64,000 bases of DNA from an uncultured Eggerthella sp. (GCA_900542265.1 UQML01000006.1:27625-91624); one strand, 5' to 3'. Shown: positions 16,612-26,419, counted from the stretch's first letter. Numbers and translations are program-made. Notes: generated by a model from the sequence alone, not told the origin.

Positions 16612-16923
16612 TTACTTACCCTCATCACCTGAGGCAAGAGTTTTGATGCCAATCGGATTTCCCGCCTCATCAAGAGCGTTGTCGAGATCTTCATCCCAAG
16701 CAACTTCACCAAATACCCCTTGCTCAGTCTGTGCTGGATCAACACGTTTGGAGTCAAGAGATCTTCCTGGATAATCAGGGTCATCTGCAACACGTGGCAT
16801 TGAGCCTGTTGCTTGAGAGGCGTCAAAAATATAATGATGCCCGTCTTCATCTTCTTCAAGATGATTAACTTCCGAAAAAACCGACCCCGTCATTTCAATC
16901 TCACCAGTACCACGCGGAATCAC
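16612..16923 (-). CDS. Small acidic protein, 5' end probably frameshifted
   Basis: 103 residues from a GTG at 16923 (MIPRGTGEIEMTGSVF), very acidic, with YPGRSLDSKRVDP and VFGEVAWDEDLDNALDEAGN; family unknown. The frame stays open upstream to the truA stop, and the 22 codons before the GTG read as convincing protein (DKGLLGKLFGRKKTGFEHEE). No ATG exists in that frame. However, ATGATG at 17000-16995, with AAGGG about 10 bases upstream, starts a frame that joins the main one if the A5 tract (16994-16990 on the minus strand) were A6. That would give a 129-residue product beginning MMKKDKGLLG. So the gene is either broken, mis-sequenced by one base, or relies on -1 frameshifting. It follows truA directly. 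Confidence 0.55.
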   Translation of the reverse strand: MIPRGTGEIEMTGSVFSEVNHLEEDEDGHHYIFDASQATGSMPRVADDPDYPGRSLDSKRVDPAQTEQGVFGEVAWDEDLDNALDEAGNPIGIKTLASGDEGK

Positions 16924-17007
16924 AAAGCGTTCTTCGTGCTCAAAGCCAGTCTTTTTACGTCCGAAAAGCTTACCTAAAAGCCCTTTATCTTTTTCATCAT
17001 CAGACTG

Positions 17008-18411
17008 TTACCCTTCTGGCCCTTCCCAAAAACGAAGAACATCTTCGTAATCGCCAACCACATAATCAGGCTCTTCATTATCTGATACATCATGAAAAGC
17101 AGGATGGAAAGCAGAAACATCATGCTGATCGTGATCAGCAGGATCATGAGGAGTGTAGTCTCTATCTTCTACCACACGCATAGGTTTGGTTTGCCCCAAG
17201 GGATGAAGAGGAGGCTGCGACCTATCAGGCGCACTCAGCGAATCCAATGCAGCTTGCACCGCCTCTTCATCAGTAAGCAGCGCAAAACCTGCTTCTTTTG
17301 CTGCCTGCGCCGCCTGCACTGCTTGGATCACTGCCTGCGCTTGCGCCCCCGTAAGCGTTACAGCATCAGGATCCTGATAGAGCACCTGAGACTCTGTTTT
17401 ATGCCCAACATTGGCGGCCGCAGGAAACGCCTCAGGAACGTAAACCCGCTCTCCTTCGTAGTCGACACTCCAGAACACCAATCCGCACGCCGGCGCATTT
17501 TCTCCTGCCGCCGTCCGATCACATGCCTCAAGTACCTCTTTAACCCACGCAGGCTCATGAAGCCCATTACCAACCGCAACCAGCGTCCCTACAAGAGTGC
17601 GCACCATCGAATGCAAAAATGCGTTACCGGTCACCGTAATAACCAGCATGTCATCATTCCAAATAGAACACTCGTCAAAAAGGATTTCAATAATATAGCG
17701 ATGGGTTGGCTTATCTTTTGCAGATTCAGCTTTGCAGAAACTCTTGAAATCATGCTCCCCAATCAAATACTGAGCAGCTTCGCGCATAGCCTCAACATCA
17801 AGCTTCTTGCCCAAATGCCAACTAAAACCACTCATGAGAAGCGGATTAGCTGACGCAGTTGAAATAAAATAACGATACGTGCGACTTACCGCTGAAAACC
17901 GTGCAGAAAAATCAGCCTTTTTCCGCTGTGCTGAACGCACCGTCATCGATCCATGAGTAAGCGCATTTAACGACTTAATCAATTTTTTTGGTGAGCGCTC
18001 TTCCCATTCTTGCGGCGTGATTTCAAAGGAAACTACCTGACCAATTGCATGCACCCCTGCATCGGTTCGCCCAGCACATGTCGTTTCAACCTTGTGGCGA
18101 TACACCGTTTTAAGCGCATCCTCAAGAGAGCCCTGCACCGTCAGTTGTCGGGGCTGCTTAGCAAATCCCGAAAAGGCACCTCCGTTGTAGGTAAGCGTAA
18201 GGGCAACAACAACGTTACCCTCATCGGTCAGTCCCAAAAGTTCTTCTTCTGATATAGGCTCTACCTCATGAGGCGATGGGGCTTCTTCGGGAACAAGAGC
18301 ACCAAATACCGCTGACTCAAAGGCGCACGTTTTATAATCAGATGTCCCTTCTTGTCCTTGCGGTGGTTGATCGGTCTGCTCTTGTTCTGCCGTAGGTTTT
18401 TGGTTAGTCAT
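17008..18411 (-). CDS. truA: tRNA pseudouridine synthase A with N- and C-terminal extensions
   Basis: 467 residues against about 250-270 for typical TruA. The catalytic core lies at about 66-325: LTLTYNGGAFSGFAKQP, the active-site CAGRTDAGVHAIGQV (Asp117), YRYFISTA and the C-terminal ACGLVFWSVDYEGE. TruA isomerises uridines 38-40 of the tRNA anticodon arm. The first 65 residues are Gln/Glu/Pro-rich and probably disordered. The last 140 are Ala/Gln-rich (QAVIQAVQAAQAAKEAG), then acidic/His-rich (YTPHDPADHDQHDVSAF), with no recognisable domain. dnaE stops 12 bases upstream in transcription order terms (its gene follows on the minus strand), so spacing suggests one operon. The downstream small ORF begins 7 bases past the TAA. 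Confidence 0.92.
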   Translation of the reverse strand: MTNQKPTAEQEQTDQPPQGQEGTSDYKTCAFESAVFGALVPEEAPSPHEVEPISEEELLGLTDEGNVVVALTLTYNGGAFSGFAKQPRQLTVQGSLEDALKTVYRHKVETTCAGRTDAGVHAIGQVVSFEITPQEWEERSPKKLIKSLNALTHGSMTVRSAQRKKADFSARFSAVSRTYRYFISTASANPLLMSGFSWHLGKKLDVEAMREAAQYLIGEHDFKSFCKAESAKDKPTHRYIIEILFDECSIWNDDMLVITVTGNAFLHSMVRTLVGTLVAVGNGLHEPAWVKEVLEACDRTAAGENAPACGLVFWSVDYEGERVYVPEAFPAAANVGHKTESQVLYQDPDAVTLTGAQAQAVIQAVQAAQAAKEAGFALLTDEEAVQAALDSLSAPDRSQPPLHPLGQTKPMRVVEDRDYTPHDPADHDQHDVSAFHPAFHDVSDNEEPDYVVGDYEDVLRFWEGPEG

Positions 18412-18423
18412 TGACTGTTCCCT

Positions 18424-21400
18424 TTACGCAATCTGTTCAGCTGCGCTTTTCTCGCGCGCCTTATCAGACGCACAAGTCCACACTTTCCTGCCAAAAAGTT
18501 CTTTAAGCATGCCCTTCAAGGGCGCGCTTTCCGAATTGACCCCCAAAGGTATATCTGCGCGAGTACGACCACCATCAGCATGTTCAATAAAGAGTACGAA
18601 AGGATCATTGCCCTTATTGGCATGAAGGATATCCATCAGGCGCGATGCGGTAATCTGGTTCATTTCTTGTGCTTTAATTGATAACTCCATAAAGGGGTAT
18701 CCCGAGAAGTCATTGGACTCAAGTTTTTCATCAAGCCGCGCAACCTCATAAACAACAAGCTGTCTACCGCGATCAGTCGCTTCAAATTTTGCCTTCACTG
18801 ATACAATCGCATCTTCGTGAATTGCTTCTTGATTCTTCTCGTAATCAAAACAAATACACTCAATATGTCCGGTCGTATCCTCCAAATCAAAAGTTGCCAT
18901 AAGCGTTTCGCGTTTAGTGCGTCGCACTGATACATTAGTTACCATGCCTGCAAACGTTGCGGACTTGATGGGTTTTTCGCGCTCAGAAAGCTCTCCCATG
19001 TTGTATTTGGTAACGCGACGCAAGCTCCGTTCATAAGGTTTAAGCGGATGATCGGAAACATACATTTTCAAGATGTCTTTTTCGAAAGCAAGTAACGTAC
19101 GCTTATCCCACTCAATACCATCAGGCTCAGGAACATCATCCTCAAACCCTGAGTCCTCGACATCAGCAAACATGTCAAACATGGATACTTGGCCAGAAGA
19201 GCGGTCTTTTTGGTGTTTGGAAGCCGAATCTAAAAGAGGTGTCTCATCAAGAAAATACATCAGCTGCTTGCGTGTATAACCCGTTGAATCAAACGCGCCC
19301 GCTTTAATGAGCGCTTCAAGTGTTTTGCGATTATATACACTTGCATCAACGCGATTCACAAAATCATGCAGTGAGGTAAAAGGGCCATTCGCTTCACGCT
19401 CATCAATGATAGCTTGCACAACCTTGCCACCAACACCGCGAACACCTGCAAGACCAAAACGGATACCCTCATCAATAGGGGTAAATTCCATATTCGATGA
19501 GTTGATATCCGGCGGAAATACCGGTGTGCCGTTATGGTTACAGCTTGCAATATAGCGAATCAACTGATCATTTTTGGTCATATACGATGAGAGCGTTGCC
19601 GCCATATACTCATTGGGGTAATGCGCTTTCAAATATGCGGTACGCATAACCAATACCGCATAGGCTGCTGAATGCGACTTGTTGAACGCATACTGAGCAA
19701 ATTTCTCAGCATCTTCCCAAATTTTGGTTGCAACTTCTAAGGCGTATCCGTTTTCAACCGCACCATTACACCAGTCATCTTTGAGCTGCATCATAACGTC
19801 AAGCTTTTTCTTACCCATTGCTTTGCGCAAACGGTCAGCTTTGCCCGCACTAAAGCCTGACATAACCATAGAAATCTGCATCAACTGCTCTTGATAGACA
19901 ATCGTGCCATAGGTCTCTTCAAGCACCCCGCGCAAACGATCATCGTAATAATGCGCAGGTGTTTTTCCTGAAGCAACCGCAACATAGTCATCAACCATGC
20001 CGGATTCCAAAGGACCGGGACGATTAAGCGCAATGGAAGCAACAATGTCAGAAAATTGTTTAGGAGGAAGACGCTTAAAGAGCGAAACATAAAGAGCTGA
20101 TTCTACCTGGAACAAGCCATCCATATTGCCTGAACGCATTAAGGCAAATGCCCCCTCATCGTCAATAGGGAGCTCCTCAGGAACAAGACTAAGCCCATAA
20201 CGCTCATTTACGTTTTTACAAGCGCGCGTCAATACGCCAAGCGTACGCAAGCCCAAAAAGTCCATTTTAAGCATGCCCAAATCAGGCGTATAGTGACCAT
20301 CATATTGCGTGATGATGCCACCACCCTTGGTATCGCGCTTCATAGGAATGTGGTCAGCCATAGGATCACGGCAGATGATGGTAGCACACGCATGTACACC
20401 TTCACCACGAACGTGACCTTCAATTGAGATAGCAGCGTCAATAACAGCCTTAGAGTCAGCTTCAGTCTCATAGGCGGCCCTAAAATCTTGATTCTCTTCT
20501 AGCGCTTGCTTAATGGTAGACGCATCGCCAATTAATTTTGAAAGCTTATCACCCGTGGAATAGGGGTAATCAAGCACACGCGCCGCATCGCGCAAGGCAT
20601 TTTTTGCCTTAATCTTGCCAAAGGTGATAACGCCTGAAACATGATCCTCACCATACACCTGGCGCACATGCTCGATAACATCACCGCGACGCTCATCGTC
20701 AAAGTCAACGTCAATATCAGGCATCTCAACACGCTCTACCGACAAAAAACGTTCGAAGAGGAGTCCATTTGAAAGCGGCTCGATGTCAGTAATACCAAGC
20801 GCATACGCCACAATGGAACCTGCAGCAGAACCACGACCCGGTCCGACACCGATACCGTTCTCGCGTGCCCATTGAATATACTCTTGCACAATCAAAAAGT
20901 AAGCAGGAAAGCCTTGCTGAATGATAACGGAAGCCTCATGTTCGTAGCGCTCACGCACATCATCAGGCCATGGATCCCCATAGCGGCGTGAAAGTCCGGC
21001 CTCGCACTGCTTTCTAAACCAAGACTCTTCCGTCTCCCCTTCAGGGAGAGGGAACTTAGGCAAAATAGAATCACGTTCGAGCTCAACGTTGCATTTTTCA
21101 GCAAGCTCAACAGTGTTATCGCATGCCTCCGGAAAGTCCTTGAGTGCCTCGCGCATCTCTTCTTCTGTCTTCATGTAGAACTGATCGTTCTCAAATTTGA
21201 AGCGCTGATCCCCTGGCGTATTGACGCATGCATTAGTACCGATGCAAAGCATAATATCTTGCGCATACGCGTCTTCTTGTACCAGATAATGGAAGTCATT
21301 AGTGGCGATGGTTTTTAAACCCAATATTTCAGCAATCTTGGTCAACTCTTGGTTGATCTCACGTTGAGTTTTCTTTTCCGCATTGGGGTTTTTCTCTTCA

Positions 21401-21966
21401 GAACGACGAGCAAATGAAAGACCCTGATCCTGAAGCTCGATATAGAAATCCCCGGGCTCATAAATACCCGCAAGCTTACGTGCCCACTCAAGAGCCCCAT
21501 CAAAATCGTGATTACGTAGATGTTCTTGCACGATTCCTGCAATACAAGCACTCGTTGCAATAACACCCTCCGAATACCTTTCAAGCATCTCAAAGGTCGT
21601 ACGCGGACGATAGTAATAATTGTCAACGTGGGACTCACTCACGAGTTTTACCAAGTTGTGGTAACCCGTGTTGTTTTTAGCAAGCAAAATCATGTGGTTG
21701 GTATTAGGGCGTCCTTCACGCTTTAACTCAGAATCAGCCGTAAAATAAATTTCACAGCCAAAGATAGGCTTTACCCAAATCCCTGTTTCCGCCTTGACCT
21801 TATCACATGCTTCAGCCAACTCCGGAACACCTGACATAACACCGTGGTCAGTGATAGCAACAGCAGGCATACCTAGATCAGCCGCACGCTTTACCATGTC
21901 ATAGATTTTTGTTGCTCCATCAAGAAGCGAATATTCCGTGTGATTATGAAGATGAACAAATGCCAC
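18424..21966 (-). CDS. dnaE: DNA polymerase III alpha subunit (DnaE type)
   Basis: 1180 residues. N-terminal PHP domain (VHLHNHTEYSLLDG, VAITDHGVM). The Pol III palm carries GPGRGSAAGS and the catalytic PDIDVDFDD; fingers and the duplicated helix-hairpin-helix region follow (RFGLAGVRGVGGKV). An OB-fold lies near 1000-1080 (ATFAGMVTNVSVRRTKRE). It is the replicative polymerase core subunit in the cytoplasm, binding the sliding clamp. The length and domain order fit DnaE1. The start ATG is followed by the universal PHP motif, which fixes it. truA lies 12 bases beyond its partner boundary; the 140 bases between this start and the histidine phosphatase stop hold no gene. Confidence 0.97.
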   Translation of the reverse strand: MAFVHLHNHTEYSLLDGATKIYDMVKRAADLGMPAVAITDHGVMSGVPELAEACDKVKAETGIWVKPIFGCEIYFTADSELKREGRPNTNHMILLAKNNTGYHNLVKLVSESHVDNYYYRPRTTFEMLERYSEGVIATSACIAGIVQEHLRNHDFDGALEWARKLAGIYEPGDFYIELQDQGLSFARRSEEKNPNAEKKTQREINQELTKIAEILGLKTIATNDFHYLVQEDAYAQDIMLCIGTNACVNTPGDQRFKFENDQFYMKTEEEMREALKDFPEACDNTVELAEKCNVELERDSILPKFPLPEGETEESWFRKQCEAGLSRRYGDPWPDDVRERYEHEASVIIQQGFPAYFLIVQEYIQWARENGIGVGPGRGSAAGSIVAYALGITDIEPLSNGLLFERFLSVERVEMPDIDVDFDDERRGDVIEHVRQVYGEDHVSGVITFGKIKAKNALRDAARVLDYPYSTGDKLSKLIGDASTIKQALEENQDFRAAYETEADSKAVIDAAISIEGHVRGEGVHACATIICRDPMADHIPMKRDTKGGGIITQYDGHYTPDLGMLKMDFLGLRTLGVLTRACKNVNERYGLSLVPEELPIDDEGAFALMRSGNMDGLFQVESALYVSLFKRLPPKQFSDIVASIALNRPGPLESGMVDDYVAVASGKTPAHYYDDRLRGVLEETYGTIVYQEQLMQISMVMSGFSAGKADRLRKAMGKKKLDVMMQLKDDWCNGAVENGYALEVATKIWEDAEKFAQYAFNKSHSAAYAVLVMRTAYLKAHYPNEYMAATLSSYMTKNDQLIRYIASCNHNGTPVFPPDINSSNMEFTPIDEGIRFGLAGVRGVGGKVVQAIIDEREANGPFTSLHDFVNRVDASVYNRKTLEALIKAGAFDSTGYTRKQLMYFLDETPLLDSASKHQKDRSSGQVSMFDMFADVEDSGFEDDVPEPDGIEWDKRTLLAFEKDILKMYVSDHPLKPYERSLRRVTKYNMGELSEREKPIKSATFAGMVTNVSVRRTKRETLMATFDLEDTTGHIECICFDYEKNQEAIHEDAIVSVKAKFEATDRGRQLVVYEVARLDEKLESNDFSGYPFMELSIKAQEMNQITASRLMDILHANKGNDPFVLFIEHADGGRTRADIPLGVNSESAPLKGMLKELFGRKVWTCASDKAREKSAAEQIA

Positions 21967-22107
21967 GCTTTAAACCCCTATACCGCTCTTATCTCTACCT
22001 ATTGGATAGCTCGTTGTCTCGAAGTTTCATTGTGCCACCCTAAACAACCAATTTCTAGGGTTGCATTGCCTCAAATTATAAGAAAATCAAAACTTTATGA
22101 AGTCCCA

Positions 22108-22674
22108 TTAAAGGGCGTACCATACTACTTGTGTATTATCGAGCGCCCATGCCATATAGCCATCAAGTGTCATAGGCTCAAAGTACGTATTGATAACGCG
22201 TGCTGTGGCTCCGTGACAAACCAAAAGAACATTCTCTTCAGGCAAACCTTCTGCAGCGCGAGCTTGCGCGCGTTCTTTAAGCTCATCGATGAGATTATAG
22301 GTACGTTGCGCCACCTTGAGTACCGATTCTCCTCCGGGGAAGCCTAGGGTTGGTTGAGCTTTGTAAGCTAAAAACAATTCCGAATCACAGTCAATGCCTT
22401 CAAACTCGCCAAAGTCAAACTCTATGATGCGTTCATCGGTCTCAACAGCAGACTTATCAAATCCAACTTCACGCGCAATCAATTCTGCGGTTTTTTGTGC
22501 ACGCATCAACGGTGAAGCAATAATCTGGTCAAATTTCACGCCCCCACGCGCAAGCACACGACCCGCCTCACACGCCTGTTCCTGACCCATATCAGTCAGC
22601 GGAACGTCAGTGCGGCCACAAATGATGTTCTCAACATTCCACGGAGTTTGTCCGTGACGGGTAACATACAGCAT
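22108..22674 (-). CDS. Histidine phosphatase superfamily protein (phosphoglycerate mutase-like)
   Basis: 188 residues. Begins LYVTRHGQTPWN (catalytic His7 in RHG), with ICGRTDVPLTDMGQEQA, SPLMRAQKTAE and the second histidine in VLLVCHGATARVI. The core has all the catalytic Arg/His residues of the superfamily. Members include cofactor-dependent phosphoglycerate mutases, broad acid phosphatases and the cobalamin-pathway CobC; this short form is most likely a small-molecule phosphatase. It lies 84 bases downstream of the rhamnose-operon transporter and could be its last gene, but nothing ties it to rhamnose. Confidence 0.85.
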   Translation of the reverse strand: MLYVTRHGQTPWNVENIICGRTDVPLTDMGQEQACEAGRVLARGGVKFDQIIASPLMRAQKTAELIAREVGFDKSAVETDERIIEFDFGEFEGIDCDSELFLAYKAQPTLGFPGGESVLKVAQRTYNLIDELKERAQARAAEGLPEENVLLVCHGATARVINTYFEPMTLDGYMAWALDNTQVVWYAL

Positions 22675-22758
22675 GGCCGCACCTTTCTTATTTCTAGTAG
22701 GTCACGCATGTGCCAATGAAGCACAACGCGCCCTACCCAATCTATATGTATTAAAACC

Positions 22759-24144
22759 TTACTTATCGATGGCACGCTCCAGTTGCTCAGTAACCTGAGA
22801 TCCATAACGCTCTTCCGTAATCTCATCAAGCGTACGACCTTGAGTGCGCGGACACCAAATAACGCCAACCACGAGCGAGATTGCCAGGAACACACACATG
22901 ATTATACCCGCCGTAACAAATCCGGCCGGCGTTTCAACACCAAGACCGGCAACTGCAACAAGCGACCAAATACCGAGCACGCCACGTACCAAGAAAAACA
23001 TGATACCTTGAACGCCGCCACGATACATGGTTGGGAATAATTCAGTCGACCAAAGAGCATAGAAGCACTGGGCAGAAAAGCCTGCAGAAATACCCCATAA
23101 TGCTACAAACACCCACAAAAGCCATCCCCACTCATCGGCAGTTCCTGCTTGGAGTTGCGTGCCAAAAAACACCATGATGATCCAAGAAGCAAGCGCCATG
23201 CCTGCCGTCAGAGCAAACAAAATACGATGAGGTACTTTGTCTCCAAATTTAGAAAAGATCGCAAGCGAACCAATTGCGGTCAAAACCCACATTACCGTTT
23301 GTAAAAGCGAGATAGTAGTGTCATCTAAGTTGCCTGCTGCTGCATACATATAGGGCATGAACTGACCCATCGTTCCTGCAACAATATTCCACGTCAGATA
23401 CACCGCAACCAAAAAGATTATAGTCTTGATGTTAACTGCATTCGTGAGCGCACGTTTCATCATAGCGCCAAAGCTATCACGCTTGTCTTGCGCACCTTGT
23501 TTTTCCGTCCAATCACGTGATTCTTGAAGCTTTCGTTGTAAGTTCCAGGCAATAAGCGCCACAACAAAGAGAATCAAAAAGAGTAGACGCATACCGAAGA
23601 GTCCATCGAAAGGACCATACGTTCCTGCAGGCAAGAGAGCGCCTGTTGCATTAAACGTAGGAAAAATGACGGAGAAAATAAGGGAAATCAAAAAAATAAC
23701 AGCAGGTCCGCATGACCAAGCAAACTGGCTAATACCAATATTTGAAGCACGCGCATTTGAACTCGACATTTCAGAGATATAGCTCCATGATGACGGAACA
23801 CCCGCACCAACTGAAAGGCCTGAAATCACAATTCCCGCAACCAGCATAGGCAAGTTGACTGAGACCATGATCAAAAAGACTCCCGTCGCGTACACGAGCA
23901 AGTTATAGGTATAAATAAATTTTCTACCAAACCTATCAGCAAGAAAACCGCCGATGAGCGCACCAATTGCAGCGCCAAACGCATTAGCACCTACCGCACC
24001 CAAAATTGCGGCCCAGGTATTATCAAAATGAAATGCGGTTGCCCAAGCCGCAAGTGCAACTGACGAGGCTACGATGCAGCCTGAGTCAAGAAAGTTAGTC
24101 ATCGAAACCGCAATAGTTCCTTTTTTCTCCTGAGAGAGAGCCAT
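22759..24144 (-). CDS. MFS transporter, probable L-rhamnose/sugar permease
   Basis: 461 residues with 12 predicted helices. The loop between TM2 and TM3 has GGFLADRFGRKF and the TM4-5 region has GAGVPSSWSYISEMSSSNAR; the last loop ends with CPRTQGRTLDEITEERYG, the 'PETKGRTLEEI'-like motif of the sugar porter family. It sits directly downstream of rhaB-rhaA-rhaD on the same strand, so uptake of L-rhamnose by cation symport is the likely role. It is unrelated to the E. coli RhaT type. A perfect 38-bp palindrome separates it from rhaD. Confidence 0.85.
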   Translation of the reverse strand: MALSQEKKGTIAVSMTNFLDSGCIVASSVALAAWATAFHFDNTWAAILGAVGANAFGAAIGALIGGFLADRFGRKFIYTYNLLVYATGVFLIMVSVNLPMLVAGIVISGLSVGAGVPSSWSYISEMSSSNARASNIGISQFAWSCGPAVIFLISLIFSVIFPTFNATGALLPAGTYGPFDGLFGMRLLFLILFVVALIAWNLQRKLQESRDWTEKQGAQDKRDSFGAMMKRALTNAVNIKTIIFLVAVYLTWNIVAGTMGQFMPYMYAAAGNLDDTTISLLQTVMWVLTAIGSLAIFSKFGDKVPHRILFALTAGMALASWIIMVFFGTQLQAGTADEWGWLLWVFVALWGISAGFSAQCFYALWSTELFPTMYRGGVQGIMFFLVRGVLGIWSLVAVAGLGVETPAGFVTAGIIMCVFLAISLVVGVIWCPRTQGRTLDEITEERYGSQVTEQLERAIDK

Positions 24145-24185
24145 TTCAATCAGTCCTTCATGTACTTTCTAGTCAATTCCCTAGT

Positions 24186-24223
24186 GCTCCTTTAGGTAGG
24201 AAATATTTCCTACCTAAAGGAGC
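24186..24223. repeat. 38-bp perfect palindrome between rhaD and the transporter
   Basis: Each half is GCTCCTTTAGGTAGGAAAT read 5' to 3', with no loop. On the minus strand no U-tract follows, so it is not a standard terminator. In RNA it would form a 17-18 bp hairpin inside the rha transcript. Confidence 0.9.
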
Positions 24224-24232
24224 AAGAATTTC

Positions 24233-25138
24233 CTAGTCAAGAAATTCATCATTAATTGTGATATGGAAGTCTTGTGCAATCTGGCGCAACCCATCGTCAG
24301 AAATCGTATTTAAAAACTTATCAGAGCCACCATTCATAGTGCGAGCGCGCTCGTAAATATCGGCTGCTTTTTCTATGGTATGCAAAAGGCCAAATGTGCT
24401 ATCAAAATCAGTGCCCGATACGAACAATCCGTGGTGCGCCCATACAACTGCTTCATACGTTTTCATGAGTTCGGAGGTTACTTGCGCAATTTCTGCGCCC
24501 CCTGGAACCATCCACGGCACAACGCCAACACCCGCAGGAAAAACAACCACACACTCAGTCATCGCCTTCCATAAGACGCGCGTAAACGCCCGCGCGGTCA
24601 GAGGCAAGACAAAAGACAAGGCGATGATGTTAGCTGGATGCGCATGATAAATAACACGGCATGCACCATCAGTTGCCTTCATGCGCACAGCGTGATTCAT
24701 CACATGCGTTGGGAACTCTGAAGTGGGCCTGCCTCCGTCTTTAAGCCCCCACACAATACGCCATGCATCCCCAGTAGAATTAAGTTCGACAATACCAATG
24801 TTGTGATCAGGATCTCCTGATACATTACGCATGTAACGCCCTGTGCCTGTAGTAAGGAAATACGCACCACCAAGTTCTGGTACTGCTACACTCATCTCTA
24901 CCCATGAACCCGGATTATCGTAGAAAAAGGGAGCTGCCGCTTTTACTTCATCAAGTGTCATGCGATAGGTCAAATTGCCGCCATTACGTTCGTGCCAACC
25001 TTGTTGCCACCCATCGTTACAAAGACGAACAAACCCTTTTACAAAACCAAGCTGTTCAACCGCAACTCCCGACACTGCACCACGAGCACTTGTCATGCCT
25101 TTATCGAATAAATCTTGTGCCTGATCAAAAAGACCCAT
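24233..25138 (-). CDS. rhaD: Rhamnulose-1-phosphate aldolase
   Basis: 301 residues of the class II aldolase/adducin fold. Zn-binding and catalytic segments are visible: WHERNGGNLTYR, TGTGRYMRN, VIYHAHPANIIALSF (two Zn histidines) and AVVWAHHGLFVSG (third). The enzyme cleaves L-rhamnulose 1-phosphate into dihydroxyacetone phosphate and L-lactaldehyde in the cytoplasm. It lies 15 bases downstream of rhaA in the same operon. Confidence 0.95.
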   Translation of the reverse strand: MGLFDQAQDLFDKGMTSARGAVSGVAVEQLGFVKGFVRLCNDGWQQGWHERNGGNLTYRMTLDEVKAAAPFFYDNPGSWVEMSVAVPELGGAYFLTTGTGRYMRNVSGDPDHNIGIVELNSTGDAWRIVWGLKDGGRPTSEFPTHVMNHAVRMKATDGACRVIYHAHPANIIALSFVLPLTARAFTRVLWKAMTECVVVFPAGVGVVPWMVPGGAEIAQVTSELMKTYEAVVWAHHGLFVSGTDFDSTFGLLHTIEKAADIYERARTMNGGSDKFLNTISDDGLRQIAQDFHITINDEFLD

Positions 25139-25153
25139 CGTTATGTATCCTCT

Positions 25154-26419
25154 CTACTTTCGTGTTGGAAGAATTTTGTTTTCGTATGCTTTAACGTGAT
25201 CAACGAGCGCGTTATCCAAACAAACATTTTGGCGTTTGCAGTATTCATCCCACACAATGCCAAAGGGCATCATTTTTGCTTGCTCTTGTAAAATCATTTT
25301 TTCAGTAAAGGCATACTTATCCTGCATCTGCTTGAGAACATCATGCGGCTGAAGCAATCCAAAGAGCAGGGATTTTTCCATAGCACGCGAACCAACTGCC
25401 CAAGCACCAACACGGTTAATGGAGGCGTCAAAGAAATCGAGGCCAATGATGACCTTATCCCATGCATCAGGGCAACGCGCGATTTCAATGGCAAGCTCAC
25501 GGGTAGGATCATCAAACAAAACAACGTGATCACTATCCCAACGCACGGGGCGCGTAACGTGTAGCGGCACTTTATCAAAAAAGACGAGGAGCGCTGAAAG
25601 TTTATCAGCTACATTCTCAGTGGGATGGAAATGACCCATATCAAGCAAGTCATACACGCCTGGATGTGTTGCGGCATAGGCAAGATAGAATTCATTGGAA
25701 CCAACCGTCATAGACTCTAGCCCAATACCAAACACCTTTGATTCACAACAATCAATAACGCGATCATACTTCTCGGTATAAATCTCATCGAGTGATTCTT
25801 TGAGACGCAGGCGCAAACCATATCTATCTGCCGGAACGTCTTTTAAGCCATCGGGGATCCAAATATTACACAACGTCTCATCATCAAGCGCCTCTGCAAT
25901 TTGTTGAGAAATCTTGCGGCATGCTTTGCAGTGTCTAATCCAAAAATCTCGTGTTTCTTTATCAGGCGAAGAAAGCGACAACTCATTATTCATCTGGGGG
26001 TGGCCAAACACCGTTGGATTAAAGTCGATACCATATCCTCGCTTGCGTGCCCACGCAACCCAGGGCTCAAAGTGCTTATACTCGAGTTGATCACGATCTA
26101 CCCAAGGATTTTCAGGGGTAAATACGGCATAGGACGCATGAAGATTGATGCGTTTTTTACCAGGCACCATACTCATGGCTTCATCAAAATCAGCCGTCAA
26201 CTCTTCAAACGTACGAGCGCGACCGGGGTAATTACCCGTTGTCTGAATACCACCCGACAGTCCACCTGCTTGATCAAAGCCCAAAACATCATCACCTTGC
26301 CAGCAATGCACCGAAATTGGTTTAGCAGCAAGCTTTGTTAGTACCTCTTCAGTATCAATCCCCAAGCGCGCGTATTCTTGACGCGCAAATTCATACATTC
26401 CCGTTGCTGTTTCACTCAT
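25154..26419 (-). CDS. rhaA: L-rhamnose isomerase
   Basis: 421 residues, the normal size. Family segments include ISVHCWQGDDVLGFD, GIQTTGNYPGRARTFEEL, LDMGHFHPTE and VIIGLDFFDASINRVGAWAVG, which supply the metal-binding His, Glu and Asp residues of the TIM-barrel active site. It converts L-rhamnose to L-rhamnulose. It starts 33 bases after the rhaB stop and is followed by rhaD, giving the order kinase-isomerase-aldolase-transporter. Confidence 0.96.
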   Translation of the reverse strand: MSETATGMYEFARQEYARLGIDTEEVLTKLAAKPISVHCWQGDDVLGFDQAGGLSGGIQTTGNYPGRARTFEELTADFDEAMSMVPGKKRINLHASYAVFTPENPWVDRDQLEYKHFEPWVAWARKRGYGIDFNPTVFGHPQMNNELSLSSPDKETRDFWIRHCKACRKISQQIAEALDDETLCNIWIPDGLKDVPADRYGLRLRLKESLDEIYTEKYDRVIDCCESKVFGIGLESMTVGSNEFYLAYAATHPGVYDLLDMGHFHPTENVADKLSALLVFFDKVPLHVTRPVRWDSDHVVLFDDPTRELAIEIARCPDAWDKVIIGLDFFDASINRVGAWAVGSRAMEKSLLFGLLQPHDVLKQMQDKYAFTEKMILQEQAKMMPFGIVWDEYCKRQNVCLDNALVDHVKAYENKILPTRK

